Positions 1 to 9,403 of a DNA stretch of 64,000 nt are shown piece after piece; position 1 is the first letter of the stretch; each line of letters begins with the position of its first letter. This DNA comes from an uncultured Roseibium sp. Its GTDB lineage: Bacteria; Pseudomonadota; Alphaproteobacteria; Rhizobiales; Stappiaceae. The stretch covers positions 1 through 64,000 of the forward strand of contig NZ_CANMNP010000014.1 in NCBI RefSeq assembly GCF_947499295.1, read 5' to 3'. The position numbers were made by a program, and so were the translations under genes. The notes under the pieces are model-generated. The model worked only from the letters and a program-made list of their open reading frames with translations. It did no database searches and had not been told where the DNA came from.

Positions 1-68
1 TAAAACCTGTCCCATAGTGCATCCTTCCATTCGGGAGAAAAGACTGCACCATCAAAATCTGGGATCAA
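1..68 (-). CDS. Start of an unknown gene running off the left edge
   Basis: An open frame begins with TTG at 68-66 and stays open to the window edge, about 22 codons (reading MIPDFDGAVF at its start). The TTG overlaps the TGA stop of the KAP-type NTPase gene in a TTGA arrangement, the usual form of translational coupling. The residues look protein-like, with aromatic and acidic positions, but the piece is too short to assign to a family. The frame and start are inferences from the overlap. The other frames here could also be read for a short distance. Confidence 0.35.
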   Translation of the reverse strand, partial: MIPDFDGAVFSPEWKDALWDRF

Positions 69-1267
69 ACACCTAGACCGTAGTGTTCCGCGTTGGCAGT
101 AAGGCAGCGTTTAAAAATTTCTAGATGGGTATTTTCATCGTTCTCAAAAGAGTTGTGAAAATTGCCCCAATTATTGCTTAATTCGAAAGCAGCTTCATTT
201 CGTTTAACTCTATGCTCTAGTTCGGCAGCATGGTTTTCAATGATTTCATTTGTAAAATATCCATCTTCGATCCCTTTTAACAACTCCATGTCAAATTCGT
301 CGGTGTACGCATATCCATAGTCAGACAGTATTTTGGACCACTTTTCCTCCAAAGCAGAATTTTCACCATCACGTTCCGCAACATGAGCGTCGTAAATTCC
401 TTTCCGATGAATAAGAAAGTATTTGCTTGGAGCGAATTCTGGCTGCAAATGACACCATCCCATAAGCACGATCGTGTTCACAACGCTCTCAAATACATCA
501 AACTTGTAACGACTTAGAAGTGGTTCTATTTGCTGTACGAACGAATAAATTTTCCGAATAACGCGAACGTTGTCGATGCCGAGCTTGGTGGTACGTTCAC
601 GCACAAGCATCTTAACTTCGCCAGATCCGCTTAATGCCTTCAGCGCTATTTCAGCACTCTCTGTCGGCGTTGGACTAAATCGAAGGTTGATGTCCACAAC
701 CTTCTCTAGGTAGCGCGCAAAATCTTCCTTATCTTCGTCTTCCAATCGCTCGTCATTTAACAGAATTGCGACTTTGCAGTTCCGTTCTTCTCGGAGTTGG
801 GAGACAAGCCCAAGAACATCTGAGCTACTTAAGCCCCTACCTTTGCGCTCTAAATCGTCGATGCAAATAAGCCGATTTCTTACAAACATGTACATGACCG
901 CTACGCCGGTACTTGTGTAGTTTTCTCCTAAGAATTTTCCAGCTAGTCCGCCCAGTTTAAGAAGGCCTGGGTATGCATTTTTAACGTATGATTGAACGTC
1001 TTTGTGGTTGAAGGATTCGCCTATTTTTTCAACCGAAACCGTTTGATGAATGATCTCTTGTTTGAGGTCATTTAGACTATTCAGACCAAACAAAGACACA
1101 TATGAGTAGTTGTGCATCCCAATGCTATTTTGGGTTGCCGCTTCTTGCAGAATTGATTGCCAATTGTAGGTTTTTCCAGTCCCCCAGTTGCCACGAACAC
1201 ATAGAACTTCGGCCGAGGTCGATTGAAGAAACTTTTTGATTTGGGATTCGACGTTCTTAACCGACAT
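65..1267 (-). CDS. KAP-type P-loop NTPase
   Basis: This 400-residue protein carries a Walker A motif, GNWGTGKT, at residues 26-33 and a Walker B motif, LICIDDLER, at 132-140. The segment YVSLFGLNSL after the P-loop is typical of KAP-family NTPases (STAND-like P-loop ATPases). No transmembrane segment is evident, unlike many KAP proteins. The C-terminal 200 residues are helical and charged and show no domain I recognise. Base composition is clearly AT-richer than in the chromosomal genes further right, which suggests transfer. It lies 128 bp downstream of a primase/helicase remnant and overlaps a following gene, so it is probably cargo of a mobile element. KAP proteins occur in phage-defence loci, but defence here is only inference. 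Confidence 0.75.
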   Translation of the reverse strand: MSVKNVESQIKKFLQSTSAEVLCVRGNWGTGKTYNWQSILQEAATQNSIGMHNYSYVSLFGLNSLNDLKQEIIHQTVSVEKIGESFNHKDVQSYVKNAYPGLLKLGGLAGKFLGENYTSTGVAVMYMFVRNRLICIDDLERKGRGLSSSDVLGLVSQLREERNCKVAILLNDERLEDEDKEDFARYLEKVVDINLRFSPTPTESAEIALKALSGSGEVKMLVRERTTKLGIDNVRVIRKIYSFVQQIEPLLSRYKFDVFESVVNTIVLMGWCHLQPEFAPSKYFLIHRKGIYDAHVAERDGENSALEEKWSKILSDYGYAYTDEFDMELLKGIEDGYFTNEIIENHAAELEHRVKRNEAAFELSNNWGNFHNSFENDENTHLEIFKRCLTANAEHYGLGV

Positions 1268-1395
1268 CAGATTTTCCAGAATTCGTGGCGCAAATGGGTA
1301 TCCTCATACGGTGGTATAGCATTTGAAAAAAACAACGGCGAGTTGAACTCGCGTCTGCATAATTTGCTCTCGATGCATCACGGCAATCGCCATTT

Positions 1396-3213
1396 TCATA
1401 CGACAGTCAGAATAATCAGTCTCTGAGCACCAGTATTCCGTTTCGTCACGTGGATACCATTATGCCACAGAAGCGGTGCGGCTCGATCAACAGCATTGCC
1501 TAGCGCGTTGACTTTCGAAGGCCAGAAACGAGACCGACGCATATCGTCCGAAACGATCTGATTTAGCGCCGCGAAAAGATCTGTTGCGGTACCTTCCCAG
1601 CCGTTGGTGGGATGCTGCGTGGGAATAAACTTTTCGATGGCCACAGCTACCGGGTCACTTTCAAAAACTTGTTCAGTAGTTGCCTGCCGATTTGCGTCAT
1701 AGGCGGCCATGAATGCGCCGGTTTCCCAACCGAGGCCGGGTTCTGCGGCTGCCATGAGCCTGGCAAAGTCTGCCATGCGAGGGGATCGCTCCAGTTTGGT
1801 TTCATCATAACGCCGTACGGCCGATGAAACGGCGTCTAGCAATGATCCAAGAATACCAGGCAACACTTTGGTCCACTCCTGCCAGAAATCGTCCTCGCTC
1901 TGCCGTGTCGTCTCGTCAATCCGGAGAAGCCGAACGGTCAAGGCACGCTCTGCTAGGTCCGCACGATCCGTCAAGCTGGGAATACCGTTGAGTAAGACCG
2001 GACGCGAGCCCTGAAACCAGAATGGCTCAGAGTCCGAATGCAGTTTACGGGTCAAGAAGCCGGAACCGGTAGACAGGCGGCAAACCGCGTCGGAGAACCA
2101 AGCATCAACTTTCGAGACGTTATCGAATGACAGCGTATGGCCGCTCATTGCTTGGACGAACAGATCCCGTTCGTCTTTCGGCAGAGCGAGCGCTGGCACG
2201 GCGGAAGGGTCAGCCAACGTGCGTAGCATGCGGGCCATTGTCGTTTTACCACTGCCTTGTTCGCCACCCAGCGCCAGCACAGGATAAGCGCTTGCGCGGC
2301 CCCAGAGCGCCGCTACAAGCCAGGCGACAATCAAGGAATAGTCATTGTCATCTGCGTTGACGTGACCGCGGAACTCTTCAATCAGGTGACCAGCCTCCGG
2401 TACAGGAAGAGGAGCCATGGTTTCACTGCGAACAAATTTGACCGGAGGATGTTCGACCACTTCCCAGCCATTCGCAGTGATTTTGACAGCGCACCAATTA
2501 TCGTCACACAGGTCCAGCCAGCTTGCGCCATTCACCCAACCGGTGCGCATCATGGGCTTGTAGCAAGTACCATCCTCGATGGCCCGGACGCTCAACACGC
2601 GCAGGGCGTCTGCCAGCATCTGCCCCGCCGGTGCACCACCCGTCGATCGATAGAAGCGACCGGCAGCCCAGCGCTGAAATACCGAGCTGTCGATACGCCA
2701 GTGTTCGCGATGGCCGTTAACGGAGATCGTCGCATAGGCTGCTTTCTCCGGAGAATGCCACAGTTGCGCATCATCCAACGCCCCAAGCAGCGTGTCGCAC
2801 TGCTTGGGTGCTTTTCGCTTTCCAGCGCTGGGCTTGCCCGACTTCGACCTGGGAGAGCCGTCTAGCGCCTTCCCAAAGGATTTGCGTATCGTAGCCGCCT
2901 GGACCAGCGCCAGCGCCTGTTCCACCGTCCAGTTCTCTTGAACGGCGTCCCCTGCGTCCCATCCTTCAGGTACTCCGTCAGGAGGGGTCAGAATGGCCGC
3001 CGACGCGGCTCCAGCGTCCGCCAGAAGGTTTCCGACAGTTTCGGCGCACTTGCCGCCAGGTTCGTCCGCGTCGGGCCATATGACCACGTTGCGGCCCTTC
3101 AACGGCGACCAGTCCGCCTTGTTGGCCGACTTTGATCCGCTTGGTGAGGTTACACAGACATGATCGGTCAAGAAGCGCTGGGCTGCGTCGGTCGCTTTCT
3201 CCCCTTCAACGAC
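1396..3213 (-). pseudogene. DNA primase/helicase fragment lacking its N-terminus
   Basis: About 605 residues of a phage/plasmid-type primase-helicase remain. The first recognisable residues, VVEGEK (coded from 3213 leftwards), are the core of a Toprim domain, followed by the second Toprim motif in WPDADEPGGK. A central linker rich in Lys, Ser and Pro leads to a helicase domain with Walker A GEQGSGKTT. The C-terminal part (WPSKVNALGNAVDR) looks complete. The open frame extends upstream to 3486, but that part is only the antisense of a VOC gene. The zinc-finger/primase part that should precede Toprim is missing. This places a recombination junction at about 3205-3215. The product is probably non-functional. 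Confidence 0.8.
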
Positions 3214-3564
3214 ATCGCAGCCGCGGGTACGTTTTACGACAAGGTGCTGGCAACACTCGGCATGCGGCGTGTTCTGGATGAGCCGCATGAACTGGGTTAC
3301 GCCGGCAGCGATGGCCGGACCACAGTATTTGTCGTTCGCCCCTTTGACGGGCAGCCCGCGACCTTCGGCAACGGAACACAGATCATGTTTTATGCGCCGC
3401 ATGCCGAAGGCGTAAATGCGTTCCATGCAGCCGCACTCAACAATGGCGGAACGGATGAGGGTGCACCGGGACCACGCCACTATCACCCGGACTATTACGG
3501 GGCTTATGTCCGGGATCTGGATGGAAACAAGCTGAACGTATCTCTCGATCTTGCGGGAAAGTGA
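3160..3564 (+). pseudogene. VOC-family (glyoxalase/bleomycin resistance) gene with a replaced 5' end
   Basis: From residue 17 onward (NDIAAAGTFYDKVLATLGMR) the product matches the usual start of VOC dioxygenase-like proteins. It continues to the C-terminal YGAYVRDLDGNKLNV motif expected of the family, so only the first dozen or so residues are foreign. The first 16 residues are encoded on the antisense of the primase Toprim region, so the original start codon and promoter have been lost. The present ATG at 3160 is accidental. No clear ribosome-binding site precedes it. VOC proteins bind a metal through His/Glu residues and act on small molecules. The native substrate cannot be told, and the gene is probably not expressed. 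Confidence 0.7.
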
Positions 3565-3580
3565 AGATTGTCGCGATAAA

Positions 3581-4507
3581 TCAACCGACGGTCTTCAGAA
3601 CTGTTTCCCGGTCCGGAATAGCTTCAATCGCACCATAGCCGCTCACTGTTCCGGCTGCGACGATCGCGGCCCGTCTCGCAGCTTCCGTTTCGTTTCCGGT
3701 TTCCAGAAGATAAGCCAGAAAGGCTCCGGCAAAACTGTCGCCCGCCCCGGTGGAATCGACGGCGTCCACCTGTGGCGCGCTGATCTCAGTCCGGCCTGCT
3801 GGCGACGCCAGAACGGCCCCTCGACGGCCACGCTTGAAAAGTACGTATCTTGCGCCGTAACGCTGAAAATGGGCAATGTGAGAATTTGGATCGTCAGGGC
3901 CCAGAAGACTGTTCGCCTCATCATCTGACGGCAAGACAATATCGGCCAGGGGCAGAAACGCTTCGATTGTCTGCCGGGCTGTGTCGAGAGCCCATAGATT
4001 GAGCCTCAGGTTCAGATCAAAAGACACAAGCGTTTCAGCGGTCTTTGCCAGCTTGGCAGCCTGAAAGACGGCCTGACGCATCTCCTGGCTAATGGCAAGG
4101 CTAACAGCCGAAACATGGAGAATTTTTGCATCTGCGATGGCGGCCTGGGGCAAGTCCGAAGCCGAATAGTGGCTCGCGGCCGAACCGCGCCTTGCGTAGA
4201 AGAACCGCCGGCCTTCCGGGTGGGGATGGATAAAGTTGACGCCGGTTGGATCCTCAGGCCGCACAAGGATGGTGGATCTGTTTATGCCTTCATGGTCACA
4301 GAGCGCCAGGATGTCTTTGCCGAAGGGATCGCCGCCGACCGCGGACAGATAGCCGGTCGACCCTCCCTGACGCGCGGCTGCCACGAGAGCATTCAGCGTA
4401 TCTCCTCCAACACTCTGCCGATAGATCGGGCACCCATCAATCGGGTCCGCCAGTCGGACCATCTCGATCAAGGGCTCGCCAAGAGCAAGTATGTTTGCAG
4501 ACGCCAT
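3581..4507 (-). CDS. kdgK: PfkB-family sugar kinase, probably 2-dehydro-3-deoxygluconokinase
   Basis: The 308-residue protein begins ILALGEPLIEMVR and has the ribokinase-type glycine pair region GGDTLNALVAAARQG. Near the C-terminus it has the catalytic and ATP-binding signature DSTGAGDSFAGAF, whose Asp is the base. Its length fits KDG kinases, which phosphorylate 2-keto-3-deoxygluconate to KDPG with ATP. The start at 4507 is chosen because homology begins at MASANILALGE. An in-frame ATG at 4561 would add 18 unrelated residues. It is divergent from an HpaI-type aldolase gene, which suggests that the two act on related 2-keto-3-deoxy acids. Other PfkB sugar kinases cannot be excluded. Confidence 0.75.
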   Translation of the reverse strand: MASANILALGEPLIEMVRLADPIDGCPIYRQSVGGDTLNALVAAARQGGSTGYLSAVGGDPFGKDILALCDHEGINRSTILVRPEDPTGVNFIHPHPEGRRFFYARRGSAASHYSASDLPQAAIADAKILHVSAVSLAISQEMRQAVFQAAKLAKTAETLVSFDLNLRLNLWALDTARQTIEAFLPLADIVLPSDDEANSLLGPDDPNSHIAHFQRYGARYVLFKRGRRGAVLASPAGRTEISAPQVDAVDSTGAGDSFAGAFLAYLLETGNETEAARRAAIVAAGTVSGYGAIEAIPDRETVLKTVG

Positions 4508-4639
4508 GCCGGGATTAAAAATCCTTGCTCCAGAATTGTCTATGGTCAACACCCCACACATGTCTGGTCAGACGGTGAAATATGGGCTTAACTTCAGAGA
4601 GTTTATCTCTTTTCCTCATGCGCAACAGGTTGAATTGAA

Positions 4640-5401
4640 ATGAAAAATCCGAAAAACCTTTTCAAGGCCGCATTGCGCGCAAGGAAACACCAACTTGGCA
4701 TCTGGAATACAATCGGCGGCAATGCAGTTCCCGAACTTCTCGGAGGTGCGGGATTTGACTGGGTCCTGATCGATTGCGAGCATTCTCCCGTTGAAACGCT
4801 GGATGTTCTGCCCGCCCTCCAGGCAATTGCCGGCGACCCGACCACGAGCGCCGTCGTCCGACCTGCCGCCAACGATCCTGTGCTCTTCAAACGGCTGCTC
4901 GATTTCGGAGCGCAGACACTTATGGTCCCTTATGTGCAGACAGCAGAAGAGGCCGCGGCAGCTGTAAGTGCAATGCGTTATGCGCCGCGCGGCATTCGCG
5001 GCATGGCCGGCATGACCCGCGCCACACGCTACGGCAAAGTGGATGACTACTATACTATCGCAGAAGAAGAACTTTGCCTGATCGTGCAACTCGAAACGCA
5101 AACTGCGCTGGACAATCTGGAAGCCATTGCCGAGACCGATGGTGTCGATGCTGTCTTCATCGGCCCTGCCGATCTGAGTGCAAGCATGGGCATTCCCGGT
5201 CAGATGAACCATCCCGACGTTCAATCCGCTATCAAAAACGCTTTCGAGCGCCTTAAGGCAATGAGCGTTCCTTACGGTATTTTGACCCTCGATCCCGATG
5301 CTGCCGGAAACTACATCTCACAGGGCACCGCATTCACGGCCGTCGGCGTCGACCTTGCGCTCCTTGCAGACGCCGTCGCGACTCTCAAGGAGCGATTTTA
5401 A
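4640..5401 (+). CDS. HpcH/HpaI-family 2-keto-3-deoxy acid aldolase
   Basis: This 253-residue class II aldolase shows the family pattern: LGIWNTIGG at the N-terminus, VLIDCEHSP at about residue 41, MVPYVQTAEEA in the middle, and the metal and substrate region VQLETQTALDNLE and FIGPADLSASMG towards the C-terminus. Relatives cleave 4-hydroxy-2-oxo acids, such as 4-hydroxy-2-oxoheptanedioate or 2-keto-3-deoxy-L-rhamnonate, to pyruvate and an aldehyde with a divalent metal. It starts 132 bp from the oppositely oriented kdgK-like gene. The catabolic neighbours favour a sugar-acid substrate over an aromatic meta-cleavage product, but this is inference. Confidence 0.8.
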   Translation: MKNPKNLFKAALRARKHQLGIWNTIGGNAVPELLGGAGFDWVLIDCEHSPVETLDVLPALQAIAGDPTTSAVVRPAANDPVLFKRLLDFGAQTLMVPYVQTAEEAAAAVSAMRYAPRGIRGMAGMTRATRYGKVDDYYTIAEEELCLIVQLETQTALDNLEAIAETDGVDAVFIGPADLSASMGIPGQMNHPDVQSAIKNAFERLKAMSVPYGILTLDPDAAGNYISQGTAFTAVGVDLALLADAVATLKERF

Positions 5402-5586
5402 AGGGCACCCTGCAACCGGCGAATTCTATGCAGCAGGTATGCCTTTGGCGAGCCCGGCCCGTTTTTGGGCGGCAATGCGGGCCAGTGCGTTTGGTGCGCC
5501 GAAAGGAATGAACCTCTTGTCCCGCCGCGCAGAAATCACGAGAACGCACTCGGAGCACAGATTGCTGCAGGTTTCGCCGCGTTCCC

Positions 5587-6447
5587 TCATGCGTCTGCCT
5601 CCAAGTCCTGTTGGGCCAGCAATGAGGCAAATACCGATTTCATTCTCGAAGTGTCCGGTTGGCGGTCCGTCAGGAGCTTGAAGGCGTGAATGGCCTGGTT
5701 GAGTGCCATTGCACCTCCATTGAGGACCTGACGGCCCTGCCTGCGCGCGGCGCAAACAAGTTCGGTCTCCAAGGGGCGGTAAACGATGTCGGCAACCCAG
5801 GCTGAGGGATTGAACGCAGGCAAGTCGAAAGGCTGCCCGGGATAAGTATGCATGCCAACCGGCGTCGCATTCACGACGCCGCCGAAATCTTTGAAATCAA
5901 TACCTTCCGGAGTTGCAGCGCCAATTTCAGCTTCTGGTCGCACTCTTGTCAATTGAGCGGCAAGATAGTCGGCGCGTTCTCTGTCCGTATCGACGAGCAG
6001 AAGCGCCGAAACTTTCTCATCGACCAGGGCCAGTGCGGTTGCAGCTCCAGCTCCTCCTGCACCAAATTGCGCAATCTTCTGACCGGACAAGGGAAGCGAA
6101 CTGTGCCTGACAGCCTCTCTGAAACCGGAATAGTCGGTGGAATGGCCAATGCGGCGCCCATCCCGGAACACGACTGTGTTGACGGCTTCGATATGCGCGG
6201 CGGCCCCTTCAAGCCGGTCGATCAACTGGCAGACATGAACCTTAAAGGGATGGGTAATGTTCAGCCCGACAAACTCGTGTTTCTCGGCATAGTCCAAGAT
6301 CTCGGACAAAGGCGCACCGTTCCAGCGGCCGGACGAGGTGTCGAACCGCTCATAACGGTAGTCGATATTCTGCGCTTTCCCTTCGCTCTCATGCAGGTCA
6401 GGGGTCAAAGACGGGCCGATACCGGATCCGACCAGCCCGGCTCTCAT
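5587..6447 (-). CDS. AroE-like quinate/shikimate dehydrogenase
   Basis: The 286-residue protein starts MRAGLVGSGIGPSLTP and carries the shikimate-binding motif NITHPFK, with the catalytic Lys, then VNTVV and GHSTDYSGF, then the NAD(P) loop FGAGGAGAA. The N-terminal GSGIGPSLTPDLHE resembles catabolic quinate/shikimate dehydrogenases more than biosynthetic AroE. The start ATG at 6447 overlaps the stop of the TRAP large subunit by ATGA, so the gene is translationally coupled to a transporter, not to other aromatic biosynthesis genes. This suggests oxidation of an imported cyclic polyol acid such as quinate or shikimate, or a related compound. The substrate is unproven. Confidence 0.75.
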   Translation of the reverse strand: MRAGLVGSGIGPSLTPDLHESEGKAQNIDYRYERFDTSSGRWNGAPLSEILDYAEKHEFVGLNITHPFKVHVCQLIDRLEGAAAHIEAVNTVVFRDGRRIGHSTDYSGFREAVRHSSLPLSGQKIAQFGAGGAGAATALALVDEKVSALLLVDTDRERADYLAAQLTRVRPEAEIGAATPEGIDFKDFGGVVNATPVGMHTYPGQPFDLPAFNPSAWVADIVYRPLETELVCAARRQGRQVLNGGAMALNQAIHAFKLLTDRQPDTSRMKSVFASLLAQQDLEADA

Positions 6448-7739
6448 CCCACGTACCCGAACAAACGCGGCAGGAATAAAACAATCTCCGGGAAGACGAT
6501 CAGCAGCAGCAACGCAAGCACCAGAACGCCGAGAAACGGCCAGATTTCGCTGATGATTTCTCGAAGAGGAATACCGGTCACTGCGTTGATGACAAAAAGC
6601 AGAATGCCGTAAGGCGGCGTGATCAGGCCGATCATGGAATTCACAACGACCAACACGCCAAAATGCACCAGATCTATGCCCAGTGCCTTGCAAGTCGGAA
6701 TGAACAGCGGAACGATCACGAGAATGATGGTCGTCGCATCCAGCACGCATCCGAGCAAGAGCACCAGCAGATTGACCAAAAGCAGGAATACAAGCGGATG
6801 AACGTCAACGCCCGTCAGAAAATCCGACATCATGCCGGGAATGTTTTCCGAAACAACGATGAAGTTCAGGATCAGCGCCCCGCCGATGACGATGCCGACA
6901 GCCGCTGAGGAGCGCGCACTCTCGACAAAAATGCGGTAGAGCGAGTGCACCGTGAGCGCGCGGTAAAAAAGAGCAGCCAGCAAAAGCGCATAAAAGGCCG
7001 CCACAGCAGCAGCTTCAGTTGGCGTGGTAACGCCTCCATAGATACCGTAGAGCAATATGGCCGGCATGAGCAGCGCAGGAAAAGCGTTGGCCGTGCGGCG
7101 AGGCAATTCGCGCAACGGAACCGGCTTTTCAAGTGCAAAACCTCTTTTGGCCGACAGGTAGGAATTCATTCCCATCAGGACGGCACCCATCACGAGGCCC
7201 GGCAATATGCCCGCCAGAAACAGGGCGCCTATCGACGCATTTGAGACAAGCGCATAAAGCACCATCGGGATGGACGGCGGGATGATAGGCCCGATTGTTG
7301 CGGAAGCTGCCGTGATGGCGGCCGCGTATCCCCGGCTGTAGCGGCCTTCCTTCGTCATCATCTCGATGATGATTTTTCCGATACCCGCAGCGTCTGCGAC
7401 GGCTGATCCCGACATTCCGGAAAAAATAAGCGAGGCCACGACGTTGACATGCCCCAGCCCGCCGCGAAAGCGACCGACCGCGGCCACACAAAAATTCAGC
7501 AATCGCTCCGAAATGGTGCCCGCATTCATGATGTTGGCTGCGACGATGAACAGCGGCACGGCGAGAAGCACGAAACTCTTGTAAAGACCTTGAACTATCT
7601 TCTCACCGGTCAGAGCGATATCCAGCCCTCCAACGGTCAGATAAACGGTCGAAGCAAGAATGATCGCGTAGCCGATCGGTGTCCCGATGCCCGCCAGAAA
7701 AAACAGCGTCAGGAGACAAAGGGCAAGTTCGAGCGTCAT
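6444..7739 (-). CDS. dctM: TRAP transporter large permease (DctM type)
   Basis: This 431-residue, very hydrophobic protein has about 12 predicted membrane helices and the conserved DctM segments (GIGTPIGYAI near the N-terminus, IGPIIPPSIPMVLYA in the middle, GLITPPYGILLFV near the C-terminus). It is the sodium-coupled channel subunit of a tripartite ATP-independent periplasmic transporter in the inner membrane. It overlaps the small-subunit gene by 4 bp (ATGA) at one end and the AroE-like gene by 4 bp at the other, so the order dctP-dctQ-dctM-aroE-like is one operon. TRAP systems usually import carboxylated solutes. Confidence 0.9.
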   Translation of the reverse strand: MTLELALCLLTLFFLAGIGTPIGYAIILASTVYLTVGGLDIALTGEKIVQGLYKSFVLLAVPLFIVAANIMNAGTISERLLNFCVAAVGRFRGGLGHVNVVASLIFSGMSGSAVADAAGIGKIIIEMMTKEGRYSRGYAAAITAASATIGPIIPPSIPMVLYALVSNASIGALFLAGILPGLVMGAVLMGMNSYLSAKRGFALEKPVPLRELPRRTANAFPALLMPAILLYGIYGGVTTPTEAAAVAAFYALLLAALFYRALTVHSLYRIFVESARSSAAVGIVIGGALILNFIVVSENIPGMMSDFLTGVDVHPLVFLLLVNLLVLLLGCVLDATTIILVIVPLFIPTCKALGIDLVHFGVLVVVNSMIGLITPPYGILLFVINAVTGIPLREIISEIWPFLGVLVLALLLLIVFPEIVLFLPRLFGYVG

Positions 7740-8296
7740 ACGGCTTCATCCCCTTCCTGTATCGCAGGAAGGTCATGATCATGGCTCGGCAGTTCGTGAT
7801 CGTCGTCCGGCGGTCCAAAGCGAAGAACATCGACGAACCGCCAGGCATATCTGGCCGTGACCACGATCATGAACAGCGCATAAATCGAGAAGATCGTCCG
7901 CATCGGGATCTTGTCCCCTGTGAACGGATTTCTGACTGTCGTCGTCTTTCGGATTTTCATCCAGTCGATGTAGTCCCAGGTCGGCAGGAACGACCAGGCA
8001 AGACCGATAACGATGGCGGCTGCGGAGATCAGGGCTAGTATTCGCCTGAACCTGGCCGGAGCCGCGAGGTACAAGATGTCGAATGTCACGTGATCTCGTT
8101 CACGAACAAGAAAGGCGTTCCCGAAAAAAACAATCCAGACCCAGAGAATTAGACAGAGTTCAAGGGTCCACCCGAAGGGTGCATGCAGCACGTAGCGGGA
8201 AAAGATCTGCAAAAGAAAAGTCAGGAACATCGCCGCCAGCATTGTGGCGGCGATGAACTCGGTGCCATGGGTGAACAATCTGGTTAACTGCCGCAC
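7736..8296 (-). CDS. dctQ: TRAP transporter small permease (DctQ type)
   Basis: This 186-residue membrane protein has four hydrophobic helices (starting around residues 15, 45, 95 and 140) and the DctQ-typical segment WTLELCLILWVWIVFFGNAF. A charged C-terminal tail follows the last helix. It joins DctM to form the membrane part of the TRAP transporter. It lies 34 bp downstream of dctP and overlaps dctM by 4 bp, consistent with coupled translation and fixed stoichiometry. No unusual features were seen. Confidence 0.88.
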   Translation of the reverse strand: MRQLTRLFTHGTEFIAATMLAAMFLTFLLQIFSRYVLHAPFGWTLELCLILWVWIVFFGNAFLVRERDHVTFDILYLAAPARFRRILALISAAAIVIGLAWSFLPTWDYIDWMKIRKTTTVRNPFTGDKIPMRTIFSIYALFMIVVTARYAWRFVDVLRFGPPDDDHELPSHDHDLPAIQEGDEAV

Positions 8297-8330
8297 CGCT
8301 GTCCCCCAATTGGTTCAAACGCTTCTGCGC

Positions 8331-9341
8331 TCAGTTTCCAAGTGCGTTGATTTTTTCCAGCACACCTTCCGGCCAACTTGCGGCAAACTCGCTGCCGACA
8401 TACTGAGCCTGGACATGGTCGCGGAATGCAGCCAGGTCCGGCTCATAGATTTCAACTCCCTGCTCGGTGATGAAACTGGCCAGGCTGTCTTCCAGTTCAA
8501 GCTGCTTCTTGCGGCCGCTTTCCGCGGCTGCATCGGCTGCTTTTTGAACCATTTCCTGCTGTTCCGGTGTCAGGCTGTCCCAGACAGCCTTTGAGAAGGC
8601 GATATAATTCAGATCGACCAGATGCGAAGTCAGGACTATCTGATTGGTGACTTCGTAGAACTTTGCATCCACAACGGTCGGCAACGGATTGTCCTGACCA
8701 TCGACAGCTCCCGTTGACAGAGCAGTATAGACCTCGGCGAACGACATGGGCGTTGGTGACGCGCCAAGCGCCGATCCGAGGAACTGCCAGGCATCCGTAC
8801 CGGGCATACGCAAGTTCACACCGGCCAAGTCGGCAGGTGTTTTGACGGTGAGCTCGTCCTTGGTCTGACGCAGGTTCACGTGCCGACGGCCCAGATACAT
8901 CACGGAGAGCAGTTTGACGCCAAGTTCATCCTCGACCTTCTTTTTGAACGGATCCATCAGAGGGTCGTTGAAGACACGCACCTGATGTTCGGCATCCTGA
9001 TGCACATACCCCGTTGCGAAGATCGAGAACTCCGGAAAAAACTGTGCCAGCTCCTGCGCGGAGGCAATCGACATCTCAAGATTGCCGCGGCTGATCGCTT
9101 CCAGTTCAGTACCTTGCGCGAACAGGGTCGCATTGTACCCCGGCTGGTAGTCTGCAAAGTCCTTGACCATCGGTGCAAAGACTTCTGCCATCGCCACTGA
9201 CCGCTGGTCGGTTTCAGAACCGGCTGTCGCAAGGCGCAGCGTAATGCGATCGGACGCGGCACTGCTTCCCATAGCTCCCGCCATCAGTCCGACGGCAAGT
9301 GATGCCGCAACAACGGCTCGTCTGGTGTATTTCAAAGTCAT
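8331..9341 (-). CDS. dctP: TRAP transporter solute-binding protein (DctP family)
   Basis: The 336-residue periplasmic binding protein has an N-terminal signal peptide (MTLKYTRRAVVAASLAVGLM, ending near ASDRITLRLA) and the family motifs LRMPGTDAWQFLGSALGASP and VDGQDNPLPTV. The Arg in LRMPG normally binds the carboxylate of the ligand, so the solute is probably an organic or sugar acid. It is first in the TRAP operon, and a 13-bp palindrome lies about 85 bp upstream of its start (9425-9437). The strong AGGGAGGAAGAG site just before the ATG fits high expression of a binding protein. Confidence 0.9.
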   Translation of the reverse strand: MTLKYTRRAVVAASLAVGLMAGAMGSSAASDRITLRLATAGSETDQRSVAMAEVFAPMVKDFADYQPGYNATLFAQGTELEAISRGNLEMSIASAQELAQFFPEFSIFATGYVHQDAEHQVRVFNDPLMDPFKKKVEDELGVKLLSVMYLGRRHVNLRQTKDELTVKTPADLAGVNLRMPGTDAWQFLGSALGASPTPMSFAEVYTALSTGAVDGQDNPLPTVVDAKFYEVTNQIVLTSHLVDLNYIAFSKAVWDSLTPEQQEMVQKAADAAAESGRKKQLELEDSLASFITEQGVEIYEPDLAAFRDHVQAQYVGSEFAASWPEGVLEKINALGN

Positions 9342-9403
9342 CTCTTCCTCCCTGAGACGATTGCTTCGTCTTTCAGCACCAAGGATCTTGCTTGGTTTTC
9401 CAA

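Noticed and set aside
3214..3486. N-terminal extension of the primase frame
   Set aside because: The codons are the antisense of the VOC gene, so they are not true primase sequence. The fragment is taken to begin at 3213.
5848..6612. Plus-strand frame opposite the AroE-like gene and TRAP large subunit
   Set aside because: It is antisense to two well-supported genes, with a Ser/Arg-rich translation of no known pattern.
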